DNA of 64,000 nt from Lepidostoma basale (GCA_022606425.2 JAHDVF020001469.1:744001-808000), one strand, 5' to 3'. Positions 29,995 to 39,780 are shown, numbered from the stretch's first letter. Program-made: numbers and translations. The notes: generated from the letters alone by a model not told the origin.

Positions 29995-30480
29995 CAAAGC
30001 ATATAAAAGCGGTACATTCGACCACCCGATACGTCAGTCAGTATTACGGCTTCTAACCGACACGAGTCTACGTTAATAAGTTCACGCCACGAGGGATCTC
30101 GGACTCCCTTCCGCCGACCTACGAAGCCACGCTACAACGTCATTGCTTCGTGCGAGTTATAACAGACACGAGTCTACGTTATCTAATTTACGTACGAAGA
30201 ACTTCCGACTCTCTCCCGCCGAGCTACGCTACTATCAACCCCGCTACGTCACGCAACTTTCGACGAGTCTTCGCTCCAGTTGACCGACGCTACCGCCCAG
30301 CGTGTCATCATCCTCAGCTGCTCACCACCTGGACTCTGCCCCCGTTGCTGACAACACCCGCGCACCGTTACTGACCTTCATCACCCGCTGTTCCACTTTG
30401 ACACCAATGTAACGCCATCGACATTCATAAATAAACGCTGAAACTTTCACTGCTTTTAACTTTCACCACATTCCCCAAAG
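29995..30480 (+). mobile_element. LTR-like block with promoter and polyadenylation signals
   Basis: A TATA box, a downstream initiator-like TCAGTC, a ~110-bp internal imperfect duplication (each starting ACACGAGTCTACGTTA) and AATAAA at about 30429 lie within 480 bp. This arrangement fits a solo LTR or an arthropod promoter with a short transcript. I could not define LTR ends or find a partner, so the type is uncertain. Confidence 0.35.
30002..30041 (+). promoter_or_regulatory. TATA box plus arthropod-type initiator
   Basis: ATATAAAAGCGG at about 30001-30012 and GTCAGTCAGT about 30 bp downstream match the spacing of a TATA/TCAGT core promoter. No downstream coding frame is supported. Confidence 0.45.
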
Positions 30481-30504
30481 CTGTATGTAAATCCCGTCCC
30501 CTCT

Positions 30505-30615
30505 ATGTAGAAAAAACTCGAAAGGTGTGTCAGGACAAAGCAGTATGGCGTTCCATCCTCTCTTCCTACCACTCCATTAAAACGGCGTGATGGTTAGTTA
30601 GTTAGTTAGTTTGTC
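30505..30615 (+). mobile_element. LINE-A3 3' end
   Basis: AAAGGTGTGTCAGGACAAAG, CAGTATGGCGTTCCATCCTC, then GGCGTGATGGTTAGTTAGTT. About 110 bp. Confidence 0.7.
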
Positions 30616-31044
30616 GCTACAAATTCCCTTCAAACTTTGTGTCTACTTCCCACTTTCACAAATCTAACCTCAGTTAGTGATTGAACATCGATTTTTGTTT
30701 GATACCATCATTTTTCAGGTAGAATTTAACGATCCCGAGTTATCTCGGGATTAATAAGAGTTTTACGCCCGAGCCCAGCGGCGGCTAGTAAATATTAATA
30801 ATACACGAAAAACATCCCACGTAAACTGGAATCAAGAAACCATCTGATTCCACCCCTGGGTAGGGGTATAAAACACACCCCTAAATACGGCGCTGAAATA
30901 ATATACAACCCCTACATGTTGTACCTCTTGTTGAAAGTTAAGTTTCTTGGATTTTATCATCACCATTGCCTTGTGTTGTATCTACATACATTAATTTATA
31001 CTTTTAAGATAAATCTCACTGTAAAAAAATACTTTCATCATGAA
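30616..31044. other. No gene seen
   Basis: Non-coding sequence. No repeat family recognised. Confidence 0.4.
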
Positions 31045-31472
31045 TTAATTGTATCTCAATAGAGACGAAGATGCAAATCGGAAACAGAATATGGTTGATC
31101 GAGGTGTTTACAGGACTTATGACCTGTCACTGGTTGGGTTAAGCGCACGCTGTATGTAATACAACATTCCCCATTCCACATTTTTTCTTATGACCACCAT
31201 GTCTGACACATTTTTTGGAAGTTGTATATATGTTAATCTGCAACACCACCCTTTGCATGGTAGTTTTTTCAATCTACACACTAACGCCATCTATGAAGAT
31301 TGTATTTTTTAAGCACTAAGCAGAAGATTTTTTTTAACGCAAAAGGCAACCGCCATTAGCGCATTGCTAGAAACCGCCTGGAGATGTCACTCCAATCTAT
31401 ATGCTATAATTTTGACCAGTTTTTGTTTTTACAACATTTTGAAGTATTTGTTTACATTCAAAATGTTGTACT
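31045..31472 (+). mobile_element. FB1, near full length
   Basis: From ATTGTATCTCAATAGAGACG to TACATTCAAAATGTTGTA, with all landmarks: TGACCTGTCACTGGTTGGGT, CACCATGTCTGACACATTTT, AGCGCATTGCTAGAAACCGC and TGGAGATGTCACTCCAATCT. The two ends differ, so this long form is not a simple hairpin. It is the best reference copy in the window. Confidence 0.78.
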
Positions 31473-31504
31473 TTCATCATAATAAAATAATCACATTTAA
31501 TCTA

Positions 31505-32062
31505 TTGTATAATCACCTTTTATTATTGAAGTTGCGCGAGCTGCATTTAATAAATTGAGAACATTATTTTGCAACGATAATCTTAAATTGAAACTCCGAC
31601 AAAATATGATTAAATGTTATACTCGTATATGGTCTGTTCTACTATTTGGCTGCGGAACCTGGACTCTGAAAGTGAATGTAATGAACCGGTTTAAAGCGTT
31701 CAAGATGTGGATATACCGCAGAATTCTCCGTATACCGTGGACCGATAGGGTCAGTAATGCAGACGTACTGCAGAGAGCCAGAGCCAATAGCGATCTGTTG
31801 TCAAGTATAAAAATTATAAAGGTCTCATATTTGGGTCATGTGCTAAGGGGAGAAAAATACCACCTCCTTCGACTGATATTAATGGGTAAAGTGGAGGGAC
31901 GTCGGGGAGTTGGTAGAAGGCAGCTGTCCTGGCTGCAGAAGATCAAAGAGTGGACAGGAATAACAAGAGATCAGAACCTGTTCCAAATGGCACAGGATAG
32001 AGATGCCTTTGCTGTAGTGATCGCTAACGTTGGTGGGACCTGACACGGCACCAAAAGAAGAA
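31505..32062 (+). mobile_element. LINE-D, 162-residue open frame
   Basis: Reads MRTLFCNDNLKLKLRQNMIK, WSVLLFGCGTWTLKVNVMNR, KMWIYRRILRIPWTDRVSNA, VSYLGHVLRGEKYHLLRLIL, KVEGRRGVGRRQLSWLQKIK EWTG and DRDAFAVVIANVGGT, then a stop. The pattern (YGCETW, IPW.DRV.N, L.GH.LR, GRR..SWL) is typical of the RT C-terminal region in RTE-like LINEs. It is one intact frame but lacks the RT catalytic core and endonuclease. Confidence 0.85.
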
Positions 32063-32099
32063 TATAATTTAATGACACTGTTCGTAGCTATAGAACCGA

Positions 32100-32285
32100 T
32101 AGACTCGAATTTATTCGGGTGGTGGTCTAGGGGATAGAACGCTTGGTTTCTGATCAAGGGGACTTGGGTTCGAGCCTGGACACGATCAGATTCCTTCTTC
32201 ATAATAATGAGCTATTTTCTGCTCACATTGAAGATTGTAAAATAAATTCTAATATCATTGATTTAAATCTTTGGTGTTAGTCTTT
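32100..32285 (+). mobile_element. SINE-2, tRNA-derived
   Basis: Head GGGTGGTGGTCTAGGGGATA GAACGC (A-box like) and CTTGGGTTCGAGCCTGG (B box GGTTCGAGCC). Body CATAATAATGAGCTATTTTC TGC and ATTGATTTAAATCTTTGGTG TTAGTC. Only one other copy, at 25178, is seen here. Confidence 0.7.
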
Positions 32286-32744
32286 ATTTTAAGTTTTCAC
32301 AGTTCATTAATATCTTTCTCGAAGGTTTAATTAATTAGATAGGAACCGAGTTATAATGCACCTTCAAAATGCATATAAATGAATTGTAGTTTAATAGTCA
32401 AATAAATCTTTTAAGGCCAGGCCGTCTTGACGCGTATAGGGTCTAGTGAGAATTTTTTGTATGGAAGAACTTCCAACGCTATAAAAAATTTAATTGGTAA
32501 AGAGTAACAGCAACTTAGGCGCTGTAATCGTTTCTGCTCTTCCTTTGTGGCCTGTAGGCTTTTATATTGTGCATTAACAATGGTGTCTTGTTTGACGCCA
32601 CGTGTGGGAACGGGTGAATAAGTGCATCACGTATGAACCCGTAGATGTTTACGTATACGTAATACTATAAACAAAGACTTCGGTGATTCAGAATATCCCA
32701 GGTAGAGATGCGTTGGAAACGGGTGAATAGGTACATAACATTTT
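32286..32744. other. No gene seen
   Basis: Non-coding sequence. GGTGAATAAGTGCAT and GGTGAATAGGTACAT suggest a weak internal duplication. Confidence 0.4.
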
Positions 32745-32850
32745 TTCGTTTTAGATAAACTTAAGGCGTTAACCCTGTGAAATTCTATAAGGATGATTTT
32801 TTATGAATTAAAACACTGTTTTTTCCACTTTTGAAAAATGGATAAAACTA
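32745..32850 (+). repeat. PH-N fragment
   Basis: AGATAAACTTAAGGCGTTAA CCCTGTG and GAATTAAAACACTGTTTTTT CCACTTTTG match the outer part of 53755-53985. The core is absent. Confidence 0.6.
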
Positions 32851-32859
32851 ACTAATTTC

Positions 32860-33660
32860 TTCTTCTTCTCCCTCAGCCTATTCCCGTCCACTACTGGACA
32901 AAGGCCTCCTCCATTTGCTTACATGTCATTCTATCGTGTGCAGACTGAATCCAGGTTATTCCGGCTAGTCTGTTTAGATCATCCTTCCACCGTAGTTGCG
33001 GTCGCCCTGCACTTCTCTTCGCCGTCCACGGTCTCCAAGCCAGCAGTCTTCTTGTCCATTTTTCATCTGAGCTTCATTTCTCCATTTTTCAGCTCACTGT
33101 ATCAATTCTGACTCTGTCTCTTAGGCTTATTCCTAACATGGCACTTTGGGTCACTCGTAGTTTCTCGGCACTTTGTTTGGACAATGTTAGGGTTTCAAGA
33201 CCATAATTACCAACTGGCAGAACGCAGGCTTCATAGACTTTTCGTTTCAGGTTGATCGGTATTTTTTATGTTAAATTCCAGCTTATTCTCCATTGACCAT
33301 TTTGCTATCGCATCTATGTCAGACTGCAATTTTAGGCAGTCATCAATAGACTGGATTCTCAAAAATAGCTTTAGATCATCTACAAAGAGCAGACAGGTGC
33401 CGTGCCGAATGCAGTCTTGAATGTCATTTATTAGGATTAGGAATAACAATAGTCCAAGGTTCGATCCTTGCGGAATACCCGATAATGCGGGAACTCTTTA
33501 GAATTACATCCACTAATCCTAACAAATTGACTCCTGGAGTGTAGGTATGACGCATAGAGATTCAGCAGTGGGACACTGAAACCCAAATGATGCATCTTCC
33601 TTAAGATTTTCCGGTTTTTAAGGATGTAACCCATGTTTCCGAAAGCTTCCCAGCTTAGTC
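32860..33660 (-). mobile_element. LINE-B split by an RT fragment
   Basis: Right to left on the minus strand: AFGNMGYILKNRK-encoding sequence, the insert, then TDQPETKSL-shifted KVYEACVLPVGNYGLETLTL, KLRVTQSAMLGISLRDRVRI and WRPWTAKRSAGRPQLRWKDD. It ends in (GAA)n at 32860-32872. Confidence 0.8.
33270..33605 (-). mobile_element. Jockey/CR1-like reverse-transcriptase fragment with FVDD
   Basis: The minus strand reads HHLGFSVPLLNLYASYLHSR SQFVRISG, then after a frameshift VSQGSNLGLLLFLILINDIQ and CLLFVDDLKLFLRIQSIDDC LKLQSDIDAIAKWSMENKLE FN. These are RT fingers/palm motifs, with FVDD at the catalytic position. It is probably the RT of LINE-K, though no overlap proves it. Both ends are cut and it lies inside LINE-B. 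Confidence 0.8.
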
Positions 33661-33665
33661 CACAC

Positions 33666-33845
33666 TAACTAATCACATAACCCAAATATGCCACCTTACG
33701 GGCTTATTATCTATTAGACCTGGCTCTCTGGAGAACATCTATTTTGCTGACTATATCGGTCCAAGGAATGTAAGACATTTTGCGATGCAGCCACTTCATG
33801 ATGCTAACTTAAGATCCATGATTCAACACCCCATGTATGGCCATT
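33666..33845 (-). mobile_element. LINE-D fragment
   Basis: Minus-strand sequence matching WLHRKMSYIPWTDIVSKIDV LQRARSNR. It is split from the rest of its copy by LINE-D2. Confidence 0.65.
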
Positions 33846-34151
33846 CTTCTTCAAGTACCCTGTCGGGTCTCCCCAACGTCGGCGATCACCTCGGCGAACC
33901 TGTCCCTGTCCTGCGCCGCTCGGAACAGCTCCTCCATATTTCGGATGCCGGTCCACTCCCTCACGTTTCGCAACCAGGACATTTGTCTCCTCCCAGGCCC
34001 TCGGCGTCCCTCAATTTTCCCCTCCAAAATCAGTTGGAGAAGGTGGTACTTTTCCCCACGCAGTATATGACCCAGATGTCAGATCTTTCGAACCTTGATA
34101 GTTGATTAAAGTTCCCTGTCAACTCTTGCTCGCCTCAGGACTTCGGTATTG
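33846..34151 (-). mobile_element. LINE-D2 insertion with 11-bp TSD
   Basis: GTATGGCCATT is repeated at 33835-33845 and 34152-34162. The minus strand reads GHILRGEKYHLLQLILEGKI EGRRGPGRRQMSWLRNVREW, GIRNMEELFRAAQDRDRFAE and VIADVGETRQGT, then a stop. The (GAA)n tail is minimal. Confidence 0.85.
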
Positions 34152-34162
34152 GTATGGCCATT

Positions 34163-34639
34163 GATACATTTTAAAAATTATAGATTTTCTATCGTTCATG
34201 TTCTAAATTCAAATAATAAGTTATTATAGCTTAACGTTATTAAGTTGTACGCTCGATTGTAAAACGGGGCTAAGTGGTGGAAATCTTAAGAAAAACGTTG
34301 AATTAACAATGCGCTTTCCTTCGGTTAATTTAATAACCTCTCGTAAAAACTTAACGACACAATTAACCCCGTTTTCCCTTGCCAATATTTTTCTAATTCG
34401 CTACACAATTTTTTAAGCGTTTCATTTGCACCCCCTTAGACATAATTTTACACTCCATACATACATTAATACGAGTACCGCCAATTTGTGTCTTGGTATG
34501 AGTCTGCAGATAAAATATTTAACACCTCACTTTAGGTTATGATACAAATTGTTTTGTTATATGAAATATTTCATAGTTCATTCCAATGAAAACAGCATGG
34601 CAAATAATATAATTTCCATAAAATAAAATTAATCTCAAT
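34163..34639. other. No gene seen
   Basis: AT-rich non-coding sequence. Confidence 0.4.
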
Positions 34640-35310
34640 TTATTGTTTTTTGAGTAATGATGTACAACTCCATATTAAATAATTAATACGAATGAAATTT
34701 CGGCTTTCTAGAAGTTTTATTATATTTTATTGGAATGACATATTTCGGCTGTATTAGGCAATATTTGATGATGCTTTCTTCTTCTTCTTCGATGGCCCTA
34801 CAGCCCATATCGAGCCTTAGCCTCCAGTATTCTTCCCCTCCAACTCCTCCTGTCCTCCGCTTCGACCCTCCAATCTGACACTCGTAACAATCTTGCCCCA
34901 TCTCTCCCAACTTCATCCCCCCATCGCAGCCTTGGTCGTCCAATTGGTCTTCTACCACCTGGGTGCCACTCCAGCAATCTTTTTGGGGTTCGCGATGGCG
35001 GCATCCTCTGCACGTGACCAGCTCATCTCAGTCTATTCAGTCCGACCTATGTGGAGAGACTGGGAGCTTTGTAAATATGGTACAGCTCGTCATTATGCCG
35101 CACTCTCCAGCTTTCACCGTCATTCACAGGTCCCAGAATTATGCGCAGCACCCTTCTCTCAAAAGTGTCCAGTCGGTCTGTGGATTTCGCTGTCATTGTC
35201 CACGCCTCCATAATGCTTTAGCAAGACAAAACATGTCATTTCAATTAAATATATTGAAACTTCTAGAAAACAGACGTTTCCATTCCTATGAATTATATAT
35301 TGTCCAGACA
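34640..35310. repeat. PH-L element split by LINE-J
   Basis: The left half (TTTATTGTTTTTTGAGTAAT through GACATATTTCGGCTGTATTA and TTTGATGATGCTTT) and right half (AATGCTTTAGCAAGACAAAA CATGTC to CTAGAAAACAGACGTTTCCA TTC) join across LINE-J. Joined, the core reads TTTGATGATGC...AAAACATGTC. Confidence 0.75.
34776..35212 (-). mobile_element. LINE-J insertion with (GAA)n tail
   Basis: The minus strand reads AMEAWTMTAKSTDRLDTFER RVLRIILGPVNDGES, then GRAEDAAIANPKRLLEWHPG GRRPIGRPRLRW and a stop near CRAIEEEEE. The tail CTTCTTCTTCTTCG is at the left. ATGCTTT appears on both sides as a possible 7-bp TSD. It is the only copy of this RTE-like family. Confidence 0.75.
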
Positions 35311-35384
35311 ATATGTAAATTATTTTACTCAAATATTGCTTGAACGATTATATAAAACCCTTATATGAGAATACTTTTTGTATA

Positions 35385-35592
35385 CAACAGGTCGTTTGAA
35401 CCCAATTACTGTATACAATTTGTATTTATTTATTATATTGATTCTCACGACACGAGATACGTAGCTAATCTATCGCCATTTTATTGTCACGTGAATTCTA
35501 CACCAGACCAATGACGTGTGACAATCACACTGCCATCGAACCCGAGACGGGAATCGAACCCGAGACCTTCGGGGTAGCAGTCAAAGCACTAA
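35385..35592 (-). mobile_element. SINE-1 with alternative 3' end
   Basis: Minus strand: head with GGTTCGATTCCCGTCTCGGG, body AGAATTCACGTGACAATAAA, then ATTGTATACAGTAATTGGGT TCAAACGACCTGTTGTATAC. It shares its end with the copy at 29570-29795. Confidence 0.8.
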
Positions 35593-35642
35593 CCTCACAT
35601 ATTTTTCTCGTTTCGTTTTTTCGTGACATGCACGCACGTTAA
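35592..35642 (-). mobile_element. LINE-A scrap
   Basis: CTCACATATTTTTCTCGTTT C and GTGACATGCACGCACGTT. Remnant next to the SINE. Confidence 0.5.
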
Positions 35643-35724
35643 TTAATTAATCTTTTCCATTAACTCTGATAATCTTTTCTTAAAAATTACTAATAGATTG
35701 ATACTTATTATATTATATATTGTA

Positions 35725-35990
35725 TTATTCGTGCCCGAGTGGTAAATGCACTGACTGCCACCCCGAAGGTTCCGGGTTCGATTCCCGGCGAGGGCAATGT
35801 GATTGTCACACTGTCTTTGGTCTAGTGTAGAATTCACGTGACAATAAAATGGCGATAGATTAGCTACTTATCACATGTCACGAGAATCACTATGATAGCT
35901 ATAATACCCTTTACATTGATTTGGCTCATGCTGTCATGATGTAAAGAGCGATTCAACACAATTATAATAATTATTATTATTATTATAAAT
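35725..35990 (+). mobile_element. SINE-1, full length
   Basis: Head TGCCCGAGTGGTAAATGCAC, B box GGGTTCGATTCCCGGCGAGG, body TGTGATTGTCACACTGTCTT TGGTC and ATAATACCCTTTACATTGAT, terminal TGTAAAGAGCGATTCAACAC, then an (AAT)n-like tail. The best-preserved copy here. Confidence 0.88.
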
Positions 35991-36002
35991 ATTATCTATG
36001 AG

Positions 36003-36205
36003 TAAAACTAACTAACCATCACGCCGTCTCCCCGAAGGGGTAGACAAAAAGAATGGACTGCCACACTTTTCTTTCCTGACATATTTCTCTCGCTTCCTCA
36101 ACATTCATACATCGTGTCATGCACGAGCGTCGATTTCTCTGACTCCTCACATGGCCGAATTTCAATATTTGATTTATTTGATCGTGCCACGTTTTCCTCG
36201 GATTC
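36003..36205 (-). mobile_element. LINE-A 3' end
   Basis: AACTAACCATCACGCCGTCT CCCC to CGTGCCACGTTTTCCTCGG. It ends directly at the (GTTA)n array. Confidence 0.75.
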
Positions 36206-36237
<32 letters not shown>

Positions 36238-36241
36238 AGTA

Positions 36242-36302
<61 letters not shown>

Positions 36303-36320
36303 AAGTTAGTTAGTTAGTTT
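36206..36320. repeat. (GTTA)n microsatellite
   Basis: About 26 units of GTTA with two small interruptions (AAGTAAGTTAG, TTTAAGTTAG). The unit equals the LINE-A tail. Confidence 0.95.
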
Positions 36321-36329
36321 ATCTATGAG

Positions 36330-36425
36330 AGAAGAGAAGGATGAAGTGCCGCATCGGTTAAAGTGTGGCAATCCATTATTTCTGCCTACCCCTTCGAAGA
36401 GACAGCGTGATGGTTAGTTAGTTAG
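36330..36425 (+). mobile_element. LINE-A 3' end, variant
   Basis: GAAGTGCCGCATCGGTTAAA GTGTGGCAATCC, then GACAGCGTGATGGTTAGTTA. The upstream GCCGCATCGGTTAAAGTG variant is shared with 47415 and 50480. Confidence 0.65.
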
Positions 36426-36744
36426 TCTAAAAATAAAAAATAATTTGTTTTTCAAAAATAATTCAAATGATTCCCTACCCCTCCTCGCCCCATGTTTAAT
36501 ACTCACGTAATACGGAAATCCGCGCCCCCATTGGGCAAAGGGGTTAAAATGTTTGATTTTGTACCATTTAATACATTTTTTCACTCTTAACCCCCTCGAA
36601 TTCCCGAAGATAAAACACGTTTTTAAATTGTTGGGATTTGGTACAGGAATGCCTGCTCCATGTTTACCGACCCATATTTTTTTGCCAAAGCAAAAATGTT
36701 CTAACCCTAGAATGGTAAACGATTTTTAATATCAACCTCATTTA
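36426..36744. other. No gene seen
   Basis: Non-coding sequence. No repeat recognised. Confidence 0.4.
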
Positions 36745-37250
36745 ATGGTGTTCTTCTACCGACCCTTATGTATGGAAGCGAAGCATGGAACTGGCAAAAG
36801 AAGGATTAAAGTAGAATAAATGCAGTAGAAATGAGATCTCTTAGACGAATGTGTGGATACTCTGTGTATGATAGAGTGTTAAATGAAAATATAAGAAGTG
36901 AATGCGGTGCGAATGATGGCGTAATAAACAAAATAATGAAAGGATCATTAAGATGGTTTGGACATATGGAAAGAATGAATGAAGAAAGAATGGTAAAAAA
37001 ATTATATGTTAATGATGTAAATGGACCCAGAAATAGAGGAAGACCGAGGAAAACGTGGCACGATCAAATAAATCAAATATTGAATGTCGGCCATATGAGG
37101 AGTCAGAGAAATCGGCGCGCGTGCATGTATGAATTATGATGTATGAATTTTGAGGAAGCGAGAGAAATATGTCAGGAAAGAAAAGTGTCGCAGTCCATTC
37201 TTTCTGGCTACCCCTTCGGGGAGACGGCGTGATGGTTAGTTAGTTAGTTA
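36745..37250 (+). mobile_element. LINE-A, near-complete 3' copy
   Basis: VLLPTLMYGSEAWNWQKKD, a stop, then RINAVEMRSLRRMCGYSVYD RV, RWFGHMERMNEERMVKK, NRGRPRKTWHDQINQILNVG and a 13-bp duplication (TATGAATTATGATG) near 37130 that shifts frame. The tail is GTTAGTTAGTTAGTTA. Confidence 0.83.
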
Positions 37251-37254
37251 GTTA

Positions 37255-38010
37255 CCTCATTTAAGCAAAACAATAGACATACGACTAATATGCAATGCAG
37301 ATGATGCGGTGCTAATAACAAACTCTGAAGATGATCTAAAAAGGCTACTGTACAAATTGCACATACCATCTCAAAGATTCAACATGATTATCTCCATAGG
37401 CAAGACAAAGAGCATGGTTACATCAAGACAACCAGTACGATCCAAGCTTGCATTAGATAATAAAATAATAGAACAAGATATGCATTTCATGTACTTAGGT
37501 GGTGATGTATCAGGTAGCAGTGACCTCTACGGAGAAGTAAGTGAACTACCAAACAAGGCCGCCGTTGTGGCTGGCTGCTTGACGAATGCTGTTTGGAAAC
37601 ATTAAAAATGCTAAAGGAGAGCAAAATTCGAATCTACAAGACATGCGTACGTCCTATAATGATATATGCAATAGAAACGAGAGCTGACATCATCAGAACA
37701 AAAAGTCTCCTAAGAACCACAGAAATGAAGACTCTCCGATCTATTGCGGGAACGACACTCCGAGACAGAATAAGAAAGATCTGCAATGTAGAAGATGTCG
37801 TGCGATGGGGAAGACTGAGAAGACGCTACTGGAGAGATCACGTGGAAAGAGCATGTTCTGAAAGAGTGATAAATATAGCCGCAAATAAAGTACCAACAGG
37901 AAATCTACCTTCAGGAAGACCACCTAAAAGATGGCGAGACAGTTGGACATCTGCATCCCAGGAACATGCTCCTTGAAATAACAGGACACAGTCCTAAATC
38001 AAGCTGAAGA
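37255..38010 (+). mobile_element. LINE-C with RT box remnant
   Basis: Starts IRLICNADDAVLITNSEDDL KRLLYKL, where NADD replaces YADD at the catalytic box. It continues MVTSRQPVRSKLALDNKIIE, LGGDVSGSSDLYGEV, a frameshift at about 37600, then RIYKTCVRPIMIYAIETRAD, TLRSIAGTTLRDRIRKI, VVRWGRLRRRYWRDHVERA and GRPPKRWRDSWTSASQEHAP. It is 5'-truncated close to the catalytic box, as is 9350-10085. Confidence 0.83.
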
Positions 38011-38034
38011 AGATGAAGAACCTCATTTAAATAT

Positions 38035-38480
38035 TATTCTTCTCTTCTCTATGTGCCGTCTCTTCTGCGAAGGTTGGCGATCATCAGGACTATTGCCACC
38101 TTGTTGACTGCGGCCCTGAAGCTCAGCGAAGTGGTGTTATTTCTGAACGATTGTCTTAAATTATGCAGCTAAGAGTTTTTTCTCTGACCTGGTCTTCTTG
38201 TTCTTGGTATTTTTCCTTGAATTATCAGTTGTGAGTTGTTATTTTACTCCTCTCATAAGGTGACCAAAGTATTGCAGTTTCCTTATTTTTACATTATCGA
38301 GCAACTTTAGATGCTTTTTCATCCGTTGGAGAACTATCTCACTGCGAACTCTGTCTCTCCAAGTTATTTTAAGTAATTTTCTATGTATTCAGAGTTCAAA
38401 TGATTGTATTCTCCTCTCTGTCGCATCAGTCAGTGTCCAGGCTTCTATACCATATGGACACAACAACGGACAATACGCAT
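38035..38480 (-). mobile_element. LINE-S, RTE-like C-terminus
   Basis: Minus strand: TLTDATERRIQSFEL, a stop, IHRKLLKITWRDRVRSEIVL QRMKKHLKLLDNVKIRKLQY FGHLMRG, with later frameshifts. The only copy seen. It begins directly after the LINE-C tail. Confidence 0.7.
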
Positions 38481-38689
38481 TTTGAGATCTAATAATTTAG
38501 GGCTAGGCTTTAATAATTTAGGGCTGGCTTTTATAGAGATGCCAAGTGGTTTAAACATAAAACAAAGAAAACGAAAACAATTTGTTTATGGAACATATGT
38601 CATGTAACACGTGGCATCTTTAGGGTGAAGTTTGAACTACACTATATTATTCAATCACTTGGCATCTTTGTACAGTATACGTAATTGGC
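38481..38689. repeat. Short AATTTAGGGCT duplication, otherwise no gene
   Basis: TAATAATTTAGGGCTAGGCT is followed 21 bp later by TAATAATTTAGGGCTGGCTT. The rest is unassigned. Confidence 0.5.
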
Positions 38690-38955
38690 AACAACAACAA
38701 CAAACCATCACGCCGTTTCCCCGTAGGGATAGGCAGAGAGAATGGACCGCCACACTACTCTATCCTGACACACCTCTCTAGCTTCCTCCACAATCATACA
38801 GCGAGTCATACACGCACGTCGATTCATCCGGCTTCTAACATGACCAACCTTTAAAATTTAATTAATTTAGTCATCGACTCCGTACTCCATTTACATTGTT
38901 AACGTATACTTTTTTAACCATTCTTTCTTTACCCATGCCCTCCATATGTCCGAAT
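38690..38955 (-). mobile_element. LINE-A2 3' end with (TTG)n tail
   Basis: CAACAACAACAACAAACCAT CACGCC, then A2-type sequence to CCCATGCCCTCCATATGTCC G. About 15 bp are missing near 38880. Confidence 0.78.
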
Positions 38956-39104
38956 AGTAATCCAGTAATTGGCATTTATGTTTAACAGCAATTGGGATCA
39001 AAAACTAATTTTTTTCTTGATATTTTTGTAATGTTCAGTTCTCAATTATCACAGTTTATCTCATATATAATGTCGGAACATGTATATAGATGACTTGGTA
39101 AGTG

Positions 39105-39350
39105 GTATTTTATAGACATAAAGCGAGTGATATTTTAAAGACATGAAGCAAATGGTATTTTGAAGACATGAAGCAAATAGTACAAGGGGTGTTTTGAAGA
39201 CATGAAGCAAATGGTATTTTGAAGACATGAAGCAACTGGTATTTTGAAGACATGAAGCAATTGATGTTTTGAAGACATAAAGCAAGGGGTGTTTTGAAGA
39301 CATGAAGCAAATGGTATTTTGAAGACATAAAGCAAGCGGTATTTTGAAGC
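39105..39350. repeat. 25-bp minisatellite, about 10 copies
   Basis: The unit is GAAGACATGAAGCAAATGGT ATTTT. Two units are altered (TACAAGGGGTG). Because 25 leaves remainder 1 when divided by 3, all minus frames stay open and give the same repeated peptide, so open frames here are not evidence of a gene. Confidence 0.93.
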
Positions 39351-39780
39351 ACGAAACGCCGGTTTCTTCATTAAAACAAATGCTAATAGTGAACATTCGA
39401 AATTACATTCTATAAATACGGTTATGATATTTATATTATAAAAAAACTAAAAAAAATGCAAATGCGAATTCACAATCGGAGCAATTCTTATCAAATATTT
39501 CGTTGTAATCGTGTTGGCCTGTTGGCGGTTACGTACGTCCGATTGATAGGGCATACATTCAACCCCTCGTCCCGGAAGGGGGAGTCAATATTACCCCACT
39601 TACACCCCTGCGAGACCACCTGTGATTTAAACCTATGAAATTATTCATTTCGACTCGGGGTGGTTCAGTTTGATTAGCTTACCAGTTTATCGTTTATTTT
39701 TTTGTTCAATCAATTATTACAATCGCTTTTAAGAGAATGATTGTATATTTAATATTGATTTATGTATTTTTTATTTTATA
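39351..39780. other. No gene seen
   Basis: Non-coding. The CCCGGAAGGGGG hairpin at 39572 is a short GC stem. Confidence 0.4.

Noticed and set aside
30150..30374. 74-residue protein in the LTR-like block
   Set aside because: The frame spans the internal duplication and has no recognisable gag or other domain.
36206..36320. Telomeric repeat or CRISPR-like array
   Set aside because: The GTTA unit is the LINE-A tail, not the insect TTAGG telomere repeat. There are no spacers.
39061..39396. Cys-rich repeated protein on the minus strand
   Set aside because: Open frames in all three minus frames follow from a 25-bp tandem repeat without stops. No start context, splice site or codon bias supports translation.
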